From assembly GCF_000253295.1 (NCBI RefSeq), contig NC_015717.1, positions 4,340,001 to 4,404,000 of the forward strand: DNA of 64,000 nt, read 5' to 3'. The stretch comes from Hyphomicrobium sp. MC1 (lineage in GTDB: Bacteria; Pseudomonadota; Alphaproteobacteria; Rhizobiales; Hyphomicrobiaceae). Shown piece after piece: positions 42,640 to 50,400 of this stretch. The notes below the pieces were generated by a model. The model made no database searches. It was given only the letters and a program-made list of their open reading frames with translations, and was not told the DNA's origin. Positions within the stretch are counted from its first letter, which is position 1. Each line of letters begins with the position of its first letter. Made by a program: the position numbers and the translations under genes.

Positions 42640-44688
42640 ATGTCCGAAAATCGCCTGAAATACGAGACGAGCCCCTATCTGCTGCAGCACCAGGATAACC
42701 CTGTGCACTGGTGGGCGTGGGGGCCGGAGGCTTTGGCCGAGGCCAAGCGAACCGGAAAGCCGATCCTGCTCTCGGTCGGGTACGCGGCGTGCCATTGGTG
42801 CCATGTGATGGCGCACGAGAGTTTCGAAGACCCCGAGACGGCGCGGGTAATGAACGATCTCTTCGTCAATATCAAAGTCGATCGCGAGGAGCGGCCGGAC
42901 ATCGACGCGATCTACATGGGCGCGCTTCACCGGCTCGGCGAACAAGGCGGCTGGCCGCTGACGATGTTCCTCGACAGCGAGGCGAAACCGTTCTGGGGCG
43001 GCACCTACTTTCCACGTGAATCACGCTACGGCCGGCCATCGTTCGTGACGGTACTTCTGCGCATCGCCGAGGCCTATCAGAGCCAGCCGGAGAATGTCGC
43101 CAAGAACACCGAAGCGCTCGTTGCGGCGCTGAAAGAAGAAGCGTCTACGACGGACCGCGTCGAGGCTGGTCCCGACGTTCCCGATCTCGTGGCGCGGATC
43201 ACACGCGCGGTCGATCGCGACCATGGCGGCATCAATGGCGCGCCGAAATTTCCGCAATGGAACATCTTCTGGCTGCTGTGGCGCGGCGCGATGCGCTTCG
43301 GCGATGAGGATGCGAAGCAAGCCGTCATCACGACGCTGCGGAACATCTGCCAGGGCGGCATCTACGATCATCTCGGGGGCGGCTTCGCACGCTATTCGGT
43401 CGATCCGTTCTGGCTCGTGCCGCACTTCGAAAAGATGCTCTACGACAACGCGCTGTTGATCGACCTGATCACGGAGGTCTGGCGCGAGACGCAAGACCCG
43501 CTGTTCAAGATCCGCATTGCCGAGACGGTCGCCTGGCTGAAGCGCGAAATGATCGGCGAAGCGGGTGGTTTTGCGGCGTCTCTCGATGCCGACAGCGAAG
43601 GCGAGGAAGGCAAATTCTACGTCTGGCACAAGAAGGAGATCGTTGACGTGCTCGGGCCGGAGGACGCTGCGATCTTCGGCAAGGTCTATGGTGTCACGCG
43701 GGATGGAAACTTCAGCGAGCATGCTGCGATCACAGCTTCGGGCCGCATCGAAGGCCCCACCATCCTCAATCGGCTCGAATCGCAAAGCTTCTCTTCCGAC
43801 GAAGCGGAGGCGCGTCTTAGCGAAATGCGCGCGAAGCTTCTGACCCGCCGGGCCGGGCGTGTGCGTCCGGGCTGGGACGACAAGATCCTCGCGGATTGGA
43901 ACGGGTTGATGATCGCGGCGATGTCGCGCGCCGCTATTGTTTTCGATCAGCCGGAATGGCTTGGAATGGCGGAAGCGGCTTTCACGTGTGTCGCGACGAA
44001 GCTTTCAGCCGGCGGCGACCGTCTCTATCATTCCTATCGCGGCGGCCTTGCGAAGGCTCCGGCGACGGCATCCGATTACGCCAACATGATCTGGGCGGCG
44101 CTGCGCCTTTACGAGGCGACGTCATCGGACCGCTATCTCAGCCAGGCCCAGCGCTGGGCCGCGGTGCTCGATACGCATTATTGGGATGGCGATAGCGGCG
44201 GCTACTTCACGGCGGCCGATGATACCAGCGACGTCGTCGTTCGGTTGAAGTCGGCATCCGACGATGCGACACCGAGCGCGAATGCGATTCAGCTGTCGAA
44301 CCTTATCACGCTCGCAGCTATGACGGGCGACCTCACATACGACGACAGGGCAGCGGAACTCACGCGGGTGTTTTCGGGTGCCGTCGCGCGGGCGCCCACA
44401 GGGCACTGCGGTCTGATCGCCGCCGGGTTTGACCTCGGCCGCCTTGTTCAAGTTGCCGTGATCGGAGAAGGCAGGTCTGATCTGCAAAAGGCGCTCACGA
44501 ACATTTCAGTGCCCGGCGCGGTGAGCTTCATTTCGGAGACCGGCTCTTTCACGGAAGGGTCGGCGCTGGCGGGTAAGGCAAGCATTGGCGGGAAATCAAC
44601 GGCTTACGTTTGCGTCGGGCCCGTGTGCGGAATGCCGGTTCAGGATGCTCAAGAATTACGTAAAGAACTTCTGATCGCACGCAGCTAA
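42640..44688 (+). CDS. Thioredoxin-fold DUF255 protein (YyaL / SPATA20 family)
   Basis: Large two-domain protein of the YyaL/SPATA20 family, 682 residues. The N-terminal thioredoxin-like domain carries the signature RLKYETSPYLLQHQDNPVHW near residues 5-24 and VGYAACHWCHVMAHESFED near residue 46, where CHWC is the candidate redox pair. The rest is an (alpha/alpha)6 barrel resembling N-acylglucosamine epimerases or cellulases (LGGGFARYSVDPFWLVPHFEKMLYDN near 247). The enzymatic role is not established. It is transcribed rightward, against the surrounding origin-proximal block, and begins about 110 bases from the mnmE start. Confidence 0.9.
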   Translation: MSENRLKYETSPYLLQHQDNPVHWWAWGPEALAEAKRTGKPILLSVGYAACHWCHVMAHESFEDPETARVMNDLFVNIKVDREERPDIDAIYMGALHRLGEQGGWPLTMFLDSEAKPFWGGTYFPRESRYGRPSFVTVLLRIAEAYQSQPENVAKNTEALVAALKEEASTTDRVEAGPDVPDLVARITRAVDRDHGGINGAPKFPQWNIFWLLWRGAMRFGDEDAKQAVITTLRNICQGGIYDHLGGGFARYSVDPFWLVPHFEKMLYDNALLIDLITEVWRETQDPLFKIRIAETVAWLKREMIGEAGGFAASLDADSEGEEGKFYVWHKKEIVDVLGPEDAAIFGKVYGVTRDGNFSEHAAITASGRIEGPTILNRLESQSFSSDEAEARLSEMRAKLLTRRAGRVRPGWDDKILADWNGLMIAAMSRAAIVFDQPEWLGMAEAAFTCVATKLSAGGDRLYHSYRGGLAKAPATASDYANMIWAALRLYEATSSDRYLSQAQRWAAVLDTHYWDGDSGGYFTAADDTSDVVVRLKSASDDATPSANAIQLSNLITLAAMTGDLTYDDRAAELTRVFSGAVARAPTGHCGLIAAGFDLGRLVQVAVIGEGRSDLQKALTNISVPGAVSFISETGSFTEGSALAGKASIGGKSTAYVCVGPVCGMPVQDAQELRKELLIARS

Positions 44689-44796
44689 ACTATTGATCGC
44701 TGTCAATTTTTACCGCGTTGAAAGGTCTCACAGAGCAAACGCTTGGCTGGAGTATCTTCCCAGCGATATACACAGGGTGTCGAGAAAGGCAGCCCA

Positions 44797-45792
44797 ATGA
44801 AAATTCTCAGAACGGCCGTACGTTACGGCTATATCCCCTTCATGATGCTTGGCCTGACGGGCGCCGCCTATTGGGTGGTGAGCCAGCTGGTCATCGCGGA
44901 AGGGAAAACATGGGCGTATGCGTTGATTTTCCCGCTACTCATCGTAGCTTATGCAACTTCTCTGCTCGCCGAGCGGATTGCGCCGTTCTTCCCGGAGTGG
45001 AACGACAACGAATCCCACGGCGACATGCTGACCAACACTGGCCATATCGCTCTCTATGAGCTGGGAGCGATCAACGGCGTTCTGCTGATCCCGGTGATCT
45101 GCTGGCTGTTCCCGTTCCAGGGCCTTTGGCCGACGCAGTGGCCGATGTGGGGCCAGGTCTTGATCGCGTTCGTCGTCGCCGACTTCTCGTTCATGTTCAT
45201 GCACTACCTCAGCCATCGCCTGCCGCTGCTGTGGCGGCTGCATGCCGTGCATCACGGCGTCGGGCGGCTCTATGGCTACAACGGCGTTATTCGCCATCCG
45301 CTGCATCAGGCGATCGACATGATCGTCGGCAACATGCCGCTCGTCATCATCGGTATGCCGGCGTCCGTCGCGGTCGTGCTCGGCTTCTTGATTTCGGTGA
45401 CGCTGATCGTTCAGCACTCAAACGTCGATGCCTACCTCGGTCCGCTGGAGAAGCATCTGGCCATCGGACGCGCGCACCATATGCACCATGTCAACTGGGG
45501 CACGGAAGGCGATTGCAACTTCGGCATGCTCCTGAGCATCTGGGACCGGCTGTTCGGGACCTACGCCGAGAAGCTGTCGCGCGAAGTGACGTCGAAGGAT
45601 TTGGGCGTCGACGAACTGCCGAATTTTCCGAAGAGTCTTTGGGAGCAGATGATCCTGCCGTGGGTCTACGTGCCGGGCAAAGGTGAGCCGGAGCGCTACA
45701 AGCGTTTGGCGGAAGAAGAAAAGGCCAGGAAGGCCAAAACCAAAACGCCGGCGCAGGAAGCGCGCGATCAGGTGCTGCACGCGGCGGAGTGA
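44797..45792 (+). CDS. Sterol desaturase / fatty acid hydroxylase family membrane protein
   Basis: Integral membrane di-iron enzyme of the fatty-acid-hydroxylase superfamily, 331 residues from the ATG at 44797. Hydrophobic helices are seen near residues 15-60, 85-105 and 185-210. The histidine clusters are complete: HYLSH near residue 135, HAVHH near residue 150, and HHMHH near residue 230, supporting an active iron site. A basic, charged tail (KARKAKTKTPAQEARDQ) ends the protein. The substrate could be a hopanoid, sterol or fatty acyl chain and is not determined. A terminator and parS-like site 5 follow. Confidence 0.85.
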   Translation: MKILRTAVRYGYIPFMMLGLTGAAYWVVSQLVIAEGKTWAYALIFPLLIVAYATSLLAERIAPFFPEWNDNESHGDMLTNTGHIALYELGAINGVLLIPVICWLFPFQGLWPTQWPMWGQVLIAFVVADFSFMFMHYLSHRLPLLWRLHAVHHGVGRLYGYNGVIRHPLHQAIDMIVGNMPLVIIGMPASVAVVLGFLISVTLIVQHSNVDAYLGPLEKHLAIGRAHHMHHVNWGTEGDCNFGMLLSIWDRLFGTYAEKLSREVTSKDLGVDELPNFPKSLWEQMILPWVYVPGKGEPERYKRLAEEEKARKAKTKTPAQEARDQVLHAAE

Positions 45793-45821
45793 ACGTTTTC
45801 GTCGTGACGGTGACAATATCG

Positions 45822-45851
45822 AAAAGGCCGCTCATTTTGGGCGGCTTTTTT
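45822..45851 (+). terminator. Terminator after the desaturase-family gene
   Basis: GCCGC (45827-45831) pairs with GCGGC (45841-45845), with flanking A-tract and a run of T (45846-45851). parS-like site 5 begins immediately at the T-run. Confidence 0.7.
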
Positions 45852-45866
45852 ATTTCACGTGAATCA
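45851..45866. promoter_or_regulatory. parS-like site 5 (terminator-adjacent)
   Basis: TATTTCACGTGAATCA matches the parS consensus at 14 of 16 positions. It lies directly after the T-run of the terminator and about 95 bases before the beta-lactamase start. Confidence 0.75.
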
Positions 45867-45960
45867 TTGTGGCGCCCGAAAAGCGGATCGCGGGCCGCCA
45901 TCTTTTGGCGACAGATGTTCGTCAGTGACGGCACCGATCATTACGTTGTTCGGGGGTGTC

Positions 45961-46815
45961 TTGAATCGCCGCGCTTTCATTCTCGGGACGGTGGCGCTCA
46001 CCGCAAGCCAGCCTGCACATGCGGAAGACAACGCGTTCGCGGGTTTGGAAAAACAGTACGGCGGCAGGCTCGGCGTGGCGGTAGTCGATACCGGATCGGG
46101 CGAGCGCATGGCCTATCGTGCCGACGAGCGCTTTCCGATGTGCAGCACATTCAAACTTCTGATCGTCGGCGCCGTTCTGCACAACGTCGACAAAGGTTCT
46201 GAGCGGCTGGACCGATGGATTCCCTTTCAGGCCAGCGATCTTCTCGATTATGCGCCGGTGACGAAGACAGCCGTCGGGAATGGCGGCATGACGATGAGCG
46301 ATCTCTGCGCGGCCGCGATTGAATACGGTGACAACACGGCCGCCAATCTCATTCTCAAAGCGGTCGGCGGGCCAGACGGCGCGACACGCTACGTTCGTTC
46401 TCTGGGCGATGAGGTGACACGGATCGATCGGTTCGAGCCCGACGCCAACACCTGCATTCCCGGCGATCCGCGTGACACCACAACGCCAGCTGCGATGCTC
46501 GCTGATCTCAAGGCGCTGGTGCTAGGTGATGCGCTGTCGGCAAACGCACGGACGCAACTTCTAGGCTGGCTGAACGGCTGCAAGACAGCAGCGCGGCGGA
46601 TTCCAGCGGATCTGCCAGCGGGGTGGATCAGCGGTGATAAAACGGGAAGCGGCGCGAACGGAACGGCCAATGACGTCGCCATCATTCAGCGGCCAAATAA
46701 AAAGCCGTTGCTGGTCGCAGCCTATTCGACCGGTGTCGCGGCGAAGCCTGCGGACCGGGATCCGATGCTGGCGGATGTGGGCCGGATCGTCGCCCGCCAC
46801 TTCGGGCAGGCTTGA
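45961..46815 (+). CDS. Class A beta-lactamase with Gly at the Ser130 position
   Basis: Serine beta-lactamase, probably exported by the Tat route: the TTG start at 45961 gives MNRRAFILGTVALTASQPAHA with a twin-arginine motif and a cleavage site near residue 21. The 284 residues carry the catalytic S62-TFK, E159 and N163 in RFEPDANT (Ambler 166 and 170), PGDPRDTTTP, and DKTGSG (Ambler 234-236). The usual SDN loop is YGDN (residues 122-125), so Ambler Ser130 is Gly. In TEM and SHV enzymes S130G gives inhibitor resistance with reduced activity. Residue 69 is Cys but there is no Cys at 238, so it lacks the carbapenemase disulfide. The open frame extends upstream to 45859 without signal-peptide character. 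Confidence 0.9.
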   Translation: MNRRAFILGTVALTASQPAHAEDNAFAGLEKQYGGRLGVAVVDTGSGERMAYRADERFPMCSTFKLLIVGAVLHNVDKGSERLDRWIPFQASDLLDYAPVTKTAVGNGGMTMSDLCAAAIEYGDNTAANLILKAVGGPDGATRYVRSLGDEVTRIDRFEPDANTCIPGDPRDTTTPAAMLADLKALVLGDALSANARTQLLGWLNGCKTAARRIPADLPAGWISGDKTGSGANGTANDVAIIQRPNKKPLLVAAYSTGVAAKPADRDPMLADVGRIVARHFGQA

Positions 46816-46840
46816 AGGGAACTGCAAGCGCAACGAAAAA

Positions 46841-46867
46841 AGGCCGCTTGGATGCAGCGGCCTTTTT
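46841..46867. terminator. Bidirectional terminator between the beta-lactamase gene and rho
   Basis: GGCCGCT (46842-46848) pairs with AGCGGCC (46856-46862), with six A before and five T after, so it can work for both converging genes. parS-like site 6 overlaps the T-run. Confidence 0.85.
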
Positions 46868-46878
46868 CACGTGAATCG
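46863..46878. promoter_or_regulatory. parS-like site 6 (terminator-adjacent)
   Basis: TTTTTCACGTGAATCG matches the parS consensus at 13 of 16 positions. As at site 5, it begins on the T-run of a terminator; it is 11 bases from the rho stop codon. Confidence 0.7.
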
Positions 46879-46888
46879 TTGTATCTGC

Positions 46889-48154
46889 TTATGTATTCAT
46901 CGACTGGAAGAACTCGCCATTGGTCTTGGTCGAGCGCAGCTTGTCGATGAGGAACTCGATGCCGTCCATGGTGCCCATCGGGTTGAGGATGCGGCGGAGC
47001 ACATAGACCTTCTTGAGCTGATCCTTCGGAATGAGCAGGTCTTCCTTGCGGGTGCCCGAGCGGGCCACATCGATCGCCGGGAAGACGCGCTTGTCGGAGA
47101 CCTTGCGGTCCAGAATGATTTCCGAGTTGCCGGTACCTTTAAACTCTTCGAAGATGACTTCATCCATACGCGAACCCGTATCGACGAGCGCCGTCGCGAT
47201 GATTGTCAGCGAGCCGCCTTCTTCGATGTTGCGAGCCGCACCGAAGAAGCGCTTCGGCCGCTGCAACGCATTCGAGTCGACACCGCCGGTGAGCACCTTG
47301 CCGGATGACGGCACCACGGTGTTGTAGGCGCGACCCAAGCGCGTGATCGAATCCAGAAGAATGATGACGTCCCGCTTATGCTCAACGAGACGTTTAGCCT
47401 TCTCGATGACCATCTCCGAAACCTGGACATGGCGTGAGGGCGGCTCGTCGAATGTGGACGAGATCACCTCGCCCTTCACCGAGCGCTGCATGTCGGTGAC
47501 TTCCTCCGGCCGTTCATCGATCAGAAGAACGATCAGGTAGCACTCCGGATGATTGACCGAGATCGAGTGCGCGATGTTCTGAAGAAGAACTGTCTTGCCG
47601 GTTCGCGGCGGCGCCACGATCAGTCCGCGCTGGCCTTTGCCGATCGGCGAAACAATGTCGATGACACGCGGGGACAGATCCTTGATTGTCGGGTCTTCGA
47701 TTTCGAGCTTCAGCCACTTTGTCGGATAGAGCGGCGTCAGGTTGTCGAAGTGGCTCTTATGCTTCGCCTTCTCGGGGTCTTCGAAATTGATGTTCGAAAC
47801 CTTGAGAAGGGCGAAGTAGCGCTCACCTTCTTTGGGAGAGCGGATCTGGCCTTCGACGGTGTCGCCGGTGCGGAGGGCAAAGCGGCGGATCTGCGAGGGC
47901 GAGACATAGATGTCGTCGGGGCCAGGAAGATAGTTTGCTTCCGGCGAGCGCAGGAAGCCGAAGCCGTCCTGCAGAACTTCGACGACGCCCGTCGCGGTAA
48001 TTTCAGTCTCCTGCGTCGCGAGCTGCTTCAGCGTCGCGAACATCAATTCCTGCTTGCGCAGGGTCGAGGCATTCTCGACACCAGCCTCTTCGGCGAAGGT
48101 GACGAGCTCAGCGGGAGACTTCCGCTTCAAATCCTCGAGCTTCATTTGCTTCAT
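46889..48154 (-). CDS. rho: Transcription termination factor Rho
   Basis: Hexameric RNA helicase that ends transcription. The product starts at 48154 (MKQMKLEDLKRKSPAELV) and has 421 residues, the normal size; the frame continues 24 codons further with no family similarity. The RNA-binding cold-shock fold has DGFGFLRSPEANYLPGPDDIYVS near residue 62, the P-loop is GKGQRGLIVAPPRTGKTVLL near residue 170, and LIDERPEEVTDMQRSV near residue 210 and DSITRLGRAYNTVVP near residue 265 follow. A 200-base spacer separates it from hemJ and may carry an autoregulatory leader, as seen for rho in other bacteria (inference). Confidence 0.97.
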   Translation of the reverse strand: MKQMKLEDLKRKSPAELVTFAEEAGVENASTLRKQELMFATLKQLATQETEITATGVVEVLQDGFGFLRSPEANYLPGPDDIYVSPSQIRRFALRTGDTVEGQIRSPKEGERYFALLKVSNINFEDPEKAKHKSHFDNLTPLYPTKWLKLEIEDPTIKDLSPRVIDIVSPIGKGQRGLIVAPPRTGKTVLLQNIAHSISVNHPECYLIVLLIDERPEEVTDMQRSVKGEVISSTFDEPPSRHVQVSEMVIEKAKRLVEHKRDVIILLDSITRLGRAYNTVVPSSGKVLTGGVDSNALQRPKRFFGAARNIEEGGSLTIIATALVDTGSRMDEVIFEEFKGTGNSEIILDRKVSDKRVFPAIDVARSGTRKEDLLIPKDQLKKVYVLRRILNPMGTMDGIEFLIDKLRSTKTNGEFFQSMNT

Positions 48155-48356
48155 TGAAAAAGAACTCCACGGAGCGCCGCATGTCAGCGGAATCGGGTGG
48201 TGAGGTGGGGTGAATGAGCCTGGCACAACGGCGACGAGGCGGGCGCCCCGTCATAACCCAGCGAGCGTTGACGCATTAAAACGTCGAAACGTGCCGTCTG
48301 CCAAAATCCAATGAGGACACGGCTTGTATAGCAGATCGGCACCGATCTGGAAAGTG

Positions 48357-48884
48357 TCAAAACGGCTTTACAATCACAAGGATGACGATCCCGATCATCA
48401 GTACGGTCGGGATCTCGTTGACGATTCGCCAGTGGCGCGCTGGTTTCGTGTTCCGGTCTTCGCGGAAGGCGCGGGTGGCAGCAGAGAGGTAGCCATGCAA
48501 CCCGGAAAGCGCAAGGACAAGCGCCAATTTTGCATGCAACCAAGGCGCCGACCAGAAAGCACCCTGCCAGGCCAGCCATAGACCCAGGACCCAGGCCACC
48601 ACCATCGCAGGCGTCGTGATGATATTGAGGAGGCGCGCCTCCATGACCTTGAAAGTCTCAGACTGAGGCGAACCGACCGGCGTATCGGCATGATAGACAA
48701 AGAGGCGCGGCAAATAGAGCATGCCCGCCATCCAGGCGATGATCGCGATGACGTGGAGAGCCTTGATCCAGAGGTACGCGGCGTCGCCGAAAATCAGCAT
48801 CATCGCGGCGGCTGCAATCGCTGTGATGGCAAGGGCGACGCCGGCGCGGATGGCTACAGTTCGTCCGCTGGTTGTCTCTGCCAT
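48357..48884 (-). CDS. hemJ: HemJ-type protoporphyrinogen IX oxidase
   Basis: Membrane protein of the HemJ (UPF0093) family, the protoporphyrinogen oxidase in many bacteria without HemG or HemY. From the ATG at 48884, eight bases after the hemE stop, it has 175 residues with four to five hydrophobic helices. The conserved His near the start of helix 2 is in AYLWIKALHVIAIIAWMAGM, and R/K-rich loops include PRLFVYHADTP. Together with hemE this makes a small heme-synthesis unit. The frame runs further upstream within hemE, but that part is not coding. Confidence 0.9.
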   Translation of the reverse strand: MAETTSGRTVAIRAGVALAITAIAAAAMMLIFGDAAYLWIKALHVIAIIAWMAGMLYLPRLFVYHADTPVGSPQSETFKVMEARLLNIITTPAMVVAWVLGLWLAWQGAFWSAPWLHAKLALVLALSGLHGYLSAATRAFREDRNTKPARHWRIVNEIPTVLMIGIVILVIVKPF

Positions 48885-48892
48885 GACCTGCC

Positions 48893-49945
48893 TCACGACG
48901 CTTTGCGCACACGCGCGACGAGCCGCGCAACATTGTCCGGCGGTGTCTCCGGAACGATGCCGTGTCCGATATTGAAGACGAACGGCAGCCCAGCCATCGT
49001 TCTGCAAATCGTATCGACACGCTGGTCGAGGGCATCGCCACCCGCCACGAGCAGCAGCGGATCAAGATTGCCTTGCACGGCTTTGCCTGTTTTTGCGATC
49101 GTCTGCATCACGCTCAGCGGGCAGGAGGTGTCGCAGCTGACGCCCTCGACGTTCGTGCCGTCGATGTAGGTTTGCAGCGAAGCCGCGGCGCCGCGCGGAA
49201 AGCCGATGACCGGAACAGCGGGGAAGCGTTCTCGAATTGCGCTGACGATACGGGCGGTCGGCGCGATGACCCAGCGCGCAAATTCGTTTTCGGCAAGGCT
49301 TCCAGCCCAACTGTCGAAAATTTGGATTGCATTGGCGCCGGCTTCAATTTGCCTCGTGAGATAAACGATCGATGTTTCCGTCAGGATGTCGATGAGTTGC
49401 TGAAAGCCTGCCGGATCGCGATAGGCCCAGCCTCGTGCCGCTGCCTGGTCCGACGAACCTTTGCCTTCGGCCATGTATGTCGCGACGGTCCACGGTGCCC
49501 CACAAAATCCGATCAAAGCTGTTTCGCGCGGCAGTGCTTCGCTGAGCCGCTGGACCGTTTCGCAAACGAGCGCGAACTTGTCGTTGGTGTTCGATAGGGC
49601 GAGTCGGGCGAGACCAGCAACGGATTTGATCGGATCAAGGCGCGGACCTTCGCCTTCGGCGAAGCGAACGCTCTGGCCCAGCGCATCGGGCACGACGAGA
49701 ATATCGGAAAACAGGATCGCGGCGTCGAAGCCGAAACGACGGATCGGCTGCAACGTCACTTCGGCGGCAAGCTTTGGCGTGTAGCAGAGATCGAGGAAGC
49801 TGCCGGCTTCGGTGCGGACCTGGCGGTATTCCGGCAGGTAGCGGCCGGCTTGCCGCATCAGCCAGACCGGAGGCGGTAACACGGCCTTGCTCGCAAACGG
49901 TTGCAGGAAGCGCTTCTCGAGCAGTTCGGATTTCAGGTCGCGCAC
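48893..49945 (-). CDS. hemE: Uroporphyrinogen decarboxylase
   Basis: Converts uroporphyrinogen III to coproporphyrinogen III in heme synthesis. I chose the GTG at 49945 (VRDLKSELLEKRFLQPF), preceded by GGGAAG; an earlier GTG at 49963 adds six residues but has no ribosome binding site. The product is 350 residues. The signature PPVWLMRQAGRYLPEYRQVR with invariant arginines is near residue 23, and FSDILVVPDALGQSVRFAEGEGP is near residue 75. In Caulobacter and Sinorhizobium the chromosome origin lies next to hemE, which matters for the gap upstream of this gene. Confidence 0.96.
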   Translation of the reverse strand: MRDLKSELLEKRFLQPFASKAVLPPPVWLMRQAGRYLPEYRQVRTEAGSFLDLCYTPKLAAEVTLQPIRRFGFDAAILFSDILVVPDALGQSVRFAEGEGPRLDPIKSVAGLARLALSNTNDKFALVCETVQRLSEALPRETALIGFCGAPWTVATYMAEGKGSSDQAAARGWAYRDPAGFQQLIDILTETSIVYLTRQIEAGANAIQIFDSWAGSLAENEFARWVIAPTARIVSAIRERFPAVPVIGFPRGAAASLQTYIDGTNVEGVSCDTSCPLSVMQTIAKTGKAVQGNLDPLLLVAGGDALDQRVDTICRTMAGLPFVFNIGHGIVPETPPDNVARLVARVRKAS

Positions 49946-50396
49946 CTTCGTTCTTCCCTTCACTTCAGATCAGATAAATTTTCTTGAAGCTTATTTTTTT
50001 GACTCTTAGGCCGGGGAGGATCGGGGATCGGTTAGCGATCCACGCGTCATCCACAAGGTATCCCATTGCCGGATCGTGTAGCACGAGGCGTAGCGCTTGT
50101 GGGACGGCTGGCGCAATAGGGCCTTAAGACCCCCATTAATCAAGGCCTTGCAGGTAATGTGTGCCACCAACCCGAAGGGACATCCTGTTAATAACGGGCA
50201 GACGAGGCCAGGAGAGCATGGTTGTTCCTTTGGACGGCCATTCGCTGAACAACATCTTTCCCTTTTGCCAGGATGTGGGTATCGCCGTGGGCGAGGGGAC
50301 AGTTGTTCTCTCAACCGATGGGCCGTCCACGGGGGCAGGGGATAACATGCGAGTTTTGAACATGCCGCCGGGCGTCGTTTTCGAGAGATCATCGCC
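49946..50396. other. Candidate chromosome origin region between hemE and ppsR
   Basis: The 450-base gap separates two divergent housekeeping blocks: par, gid, rho and hem genes run left, ppsR through dnaQ run right. This is expected of leading-strand genes leaving an origin. It contains an AT-rich stretch (49968-50003) with a GACTC (GANTC) methylation site, and one good DnaA-box-like sequence TCATCCACA at 50047-50055 (8 of 9 to TTATCCACA), with weaker ones at 50037-50045 and 50274-50282 (minus orientation). The gene context matches origins mapped in related Alphaproteobacteria. The boxes are sparse, so the call rests on context. A possible small gene occupies 50218-50400. Confidence 0.5.
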
Positions 50397-50400
50397 ATGA
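50218..50400 (+). CDS. Possible 60-aa leader ORF coupled to ppsR
   Basis: An ATG at 50218 has a good ribosome binding site (CCAGGAGAG) and opens a 60-codon frame whose TGA overlaps the ATG of ppsR (ATGA). Such an overlap normally indicates translational coupling. The predicted peptide (MVVPLDGHSLNNIFPFCQDV at the start) has no recognised family, signal peptide or clear bias toward a folded protein. It lies in the candidate origin region, so chance cannot be excluded. Confidence 0.35.
   Translation: MVVPLDGHSLNNIFPFCQDVGIAVGEGTVVLSTDGPSTGAGDNMRVLNMPPGVVFERSSP

Noticed and set aside
43010..43021. TTCCACGTGAAT as a further parS site
   Set aside because: Two mismatches in the 12-base core, and the codons encode the FPRES segment expected in DUF255 proteins, so chance is likely. 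Mentioned only as a weak copy.
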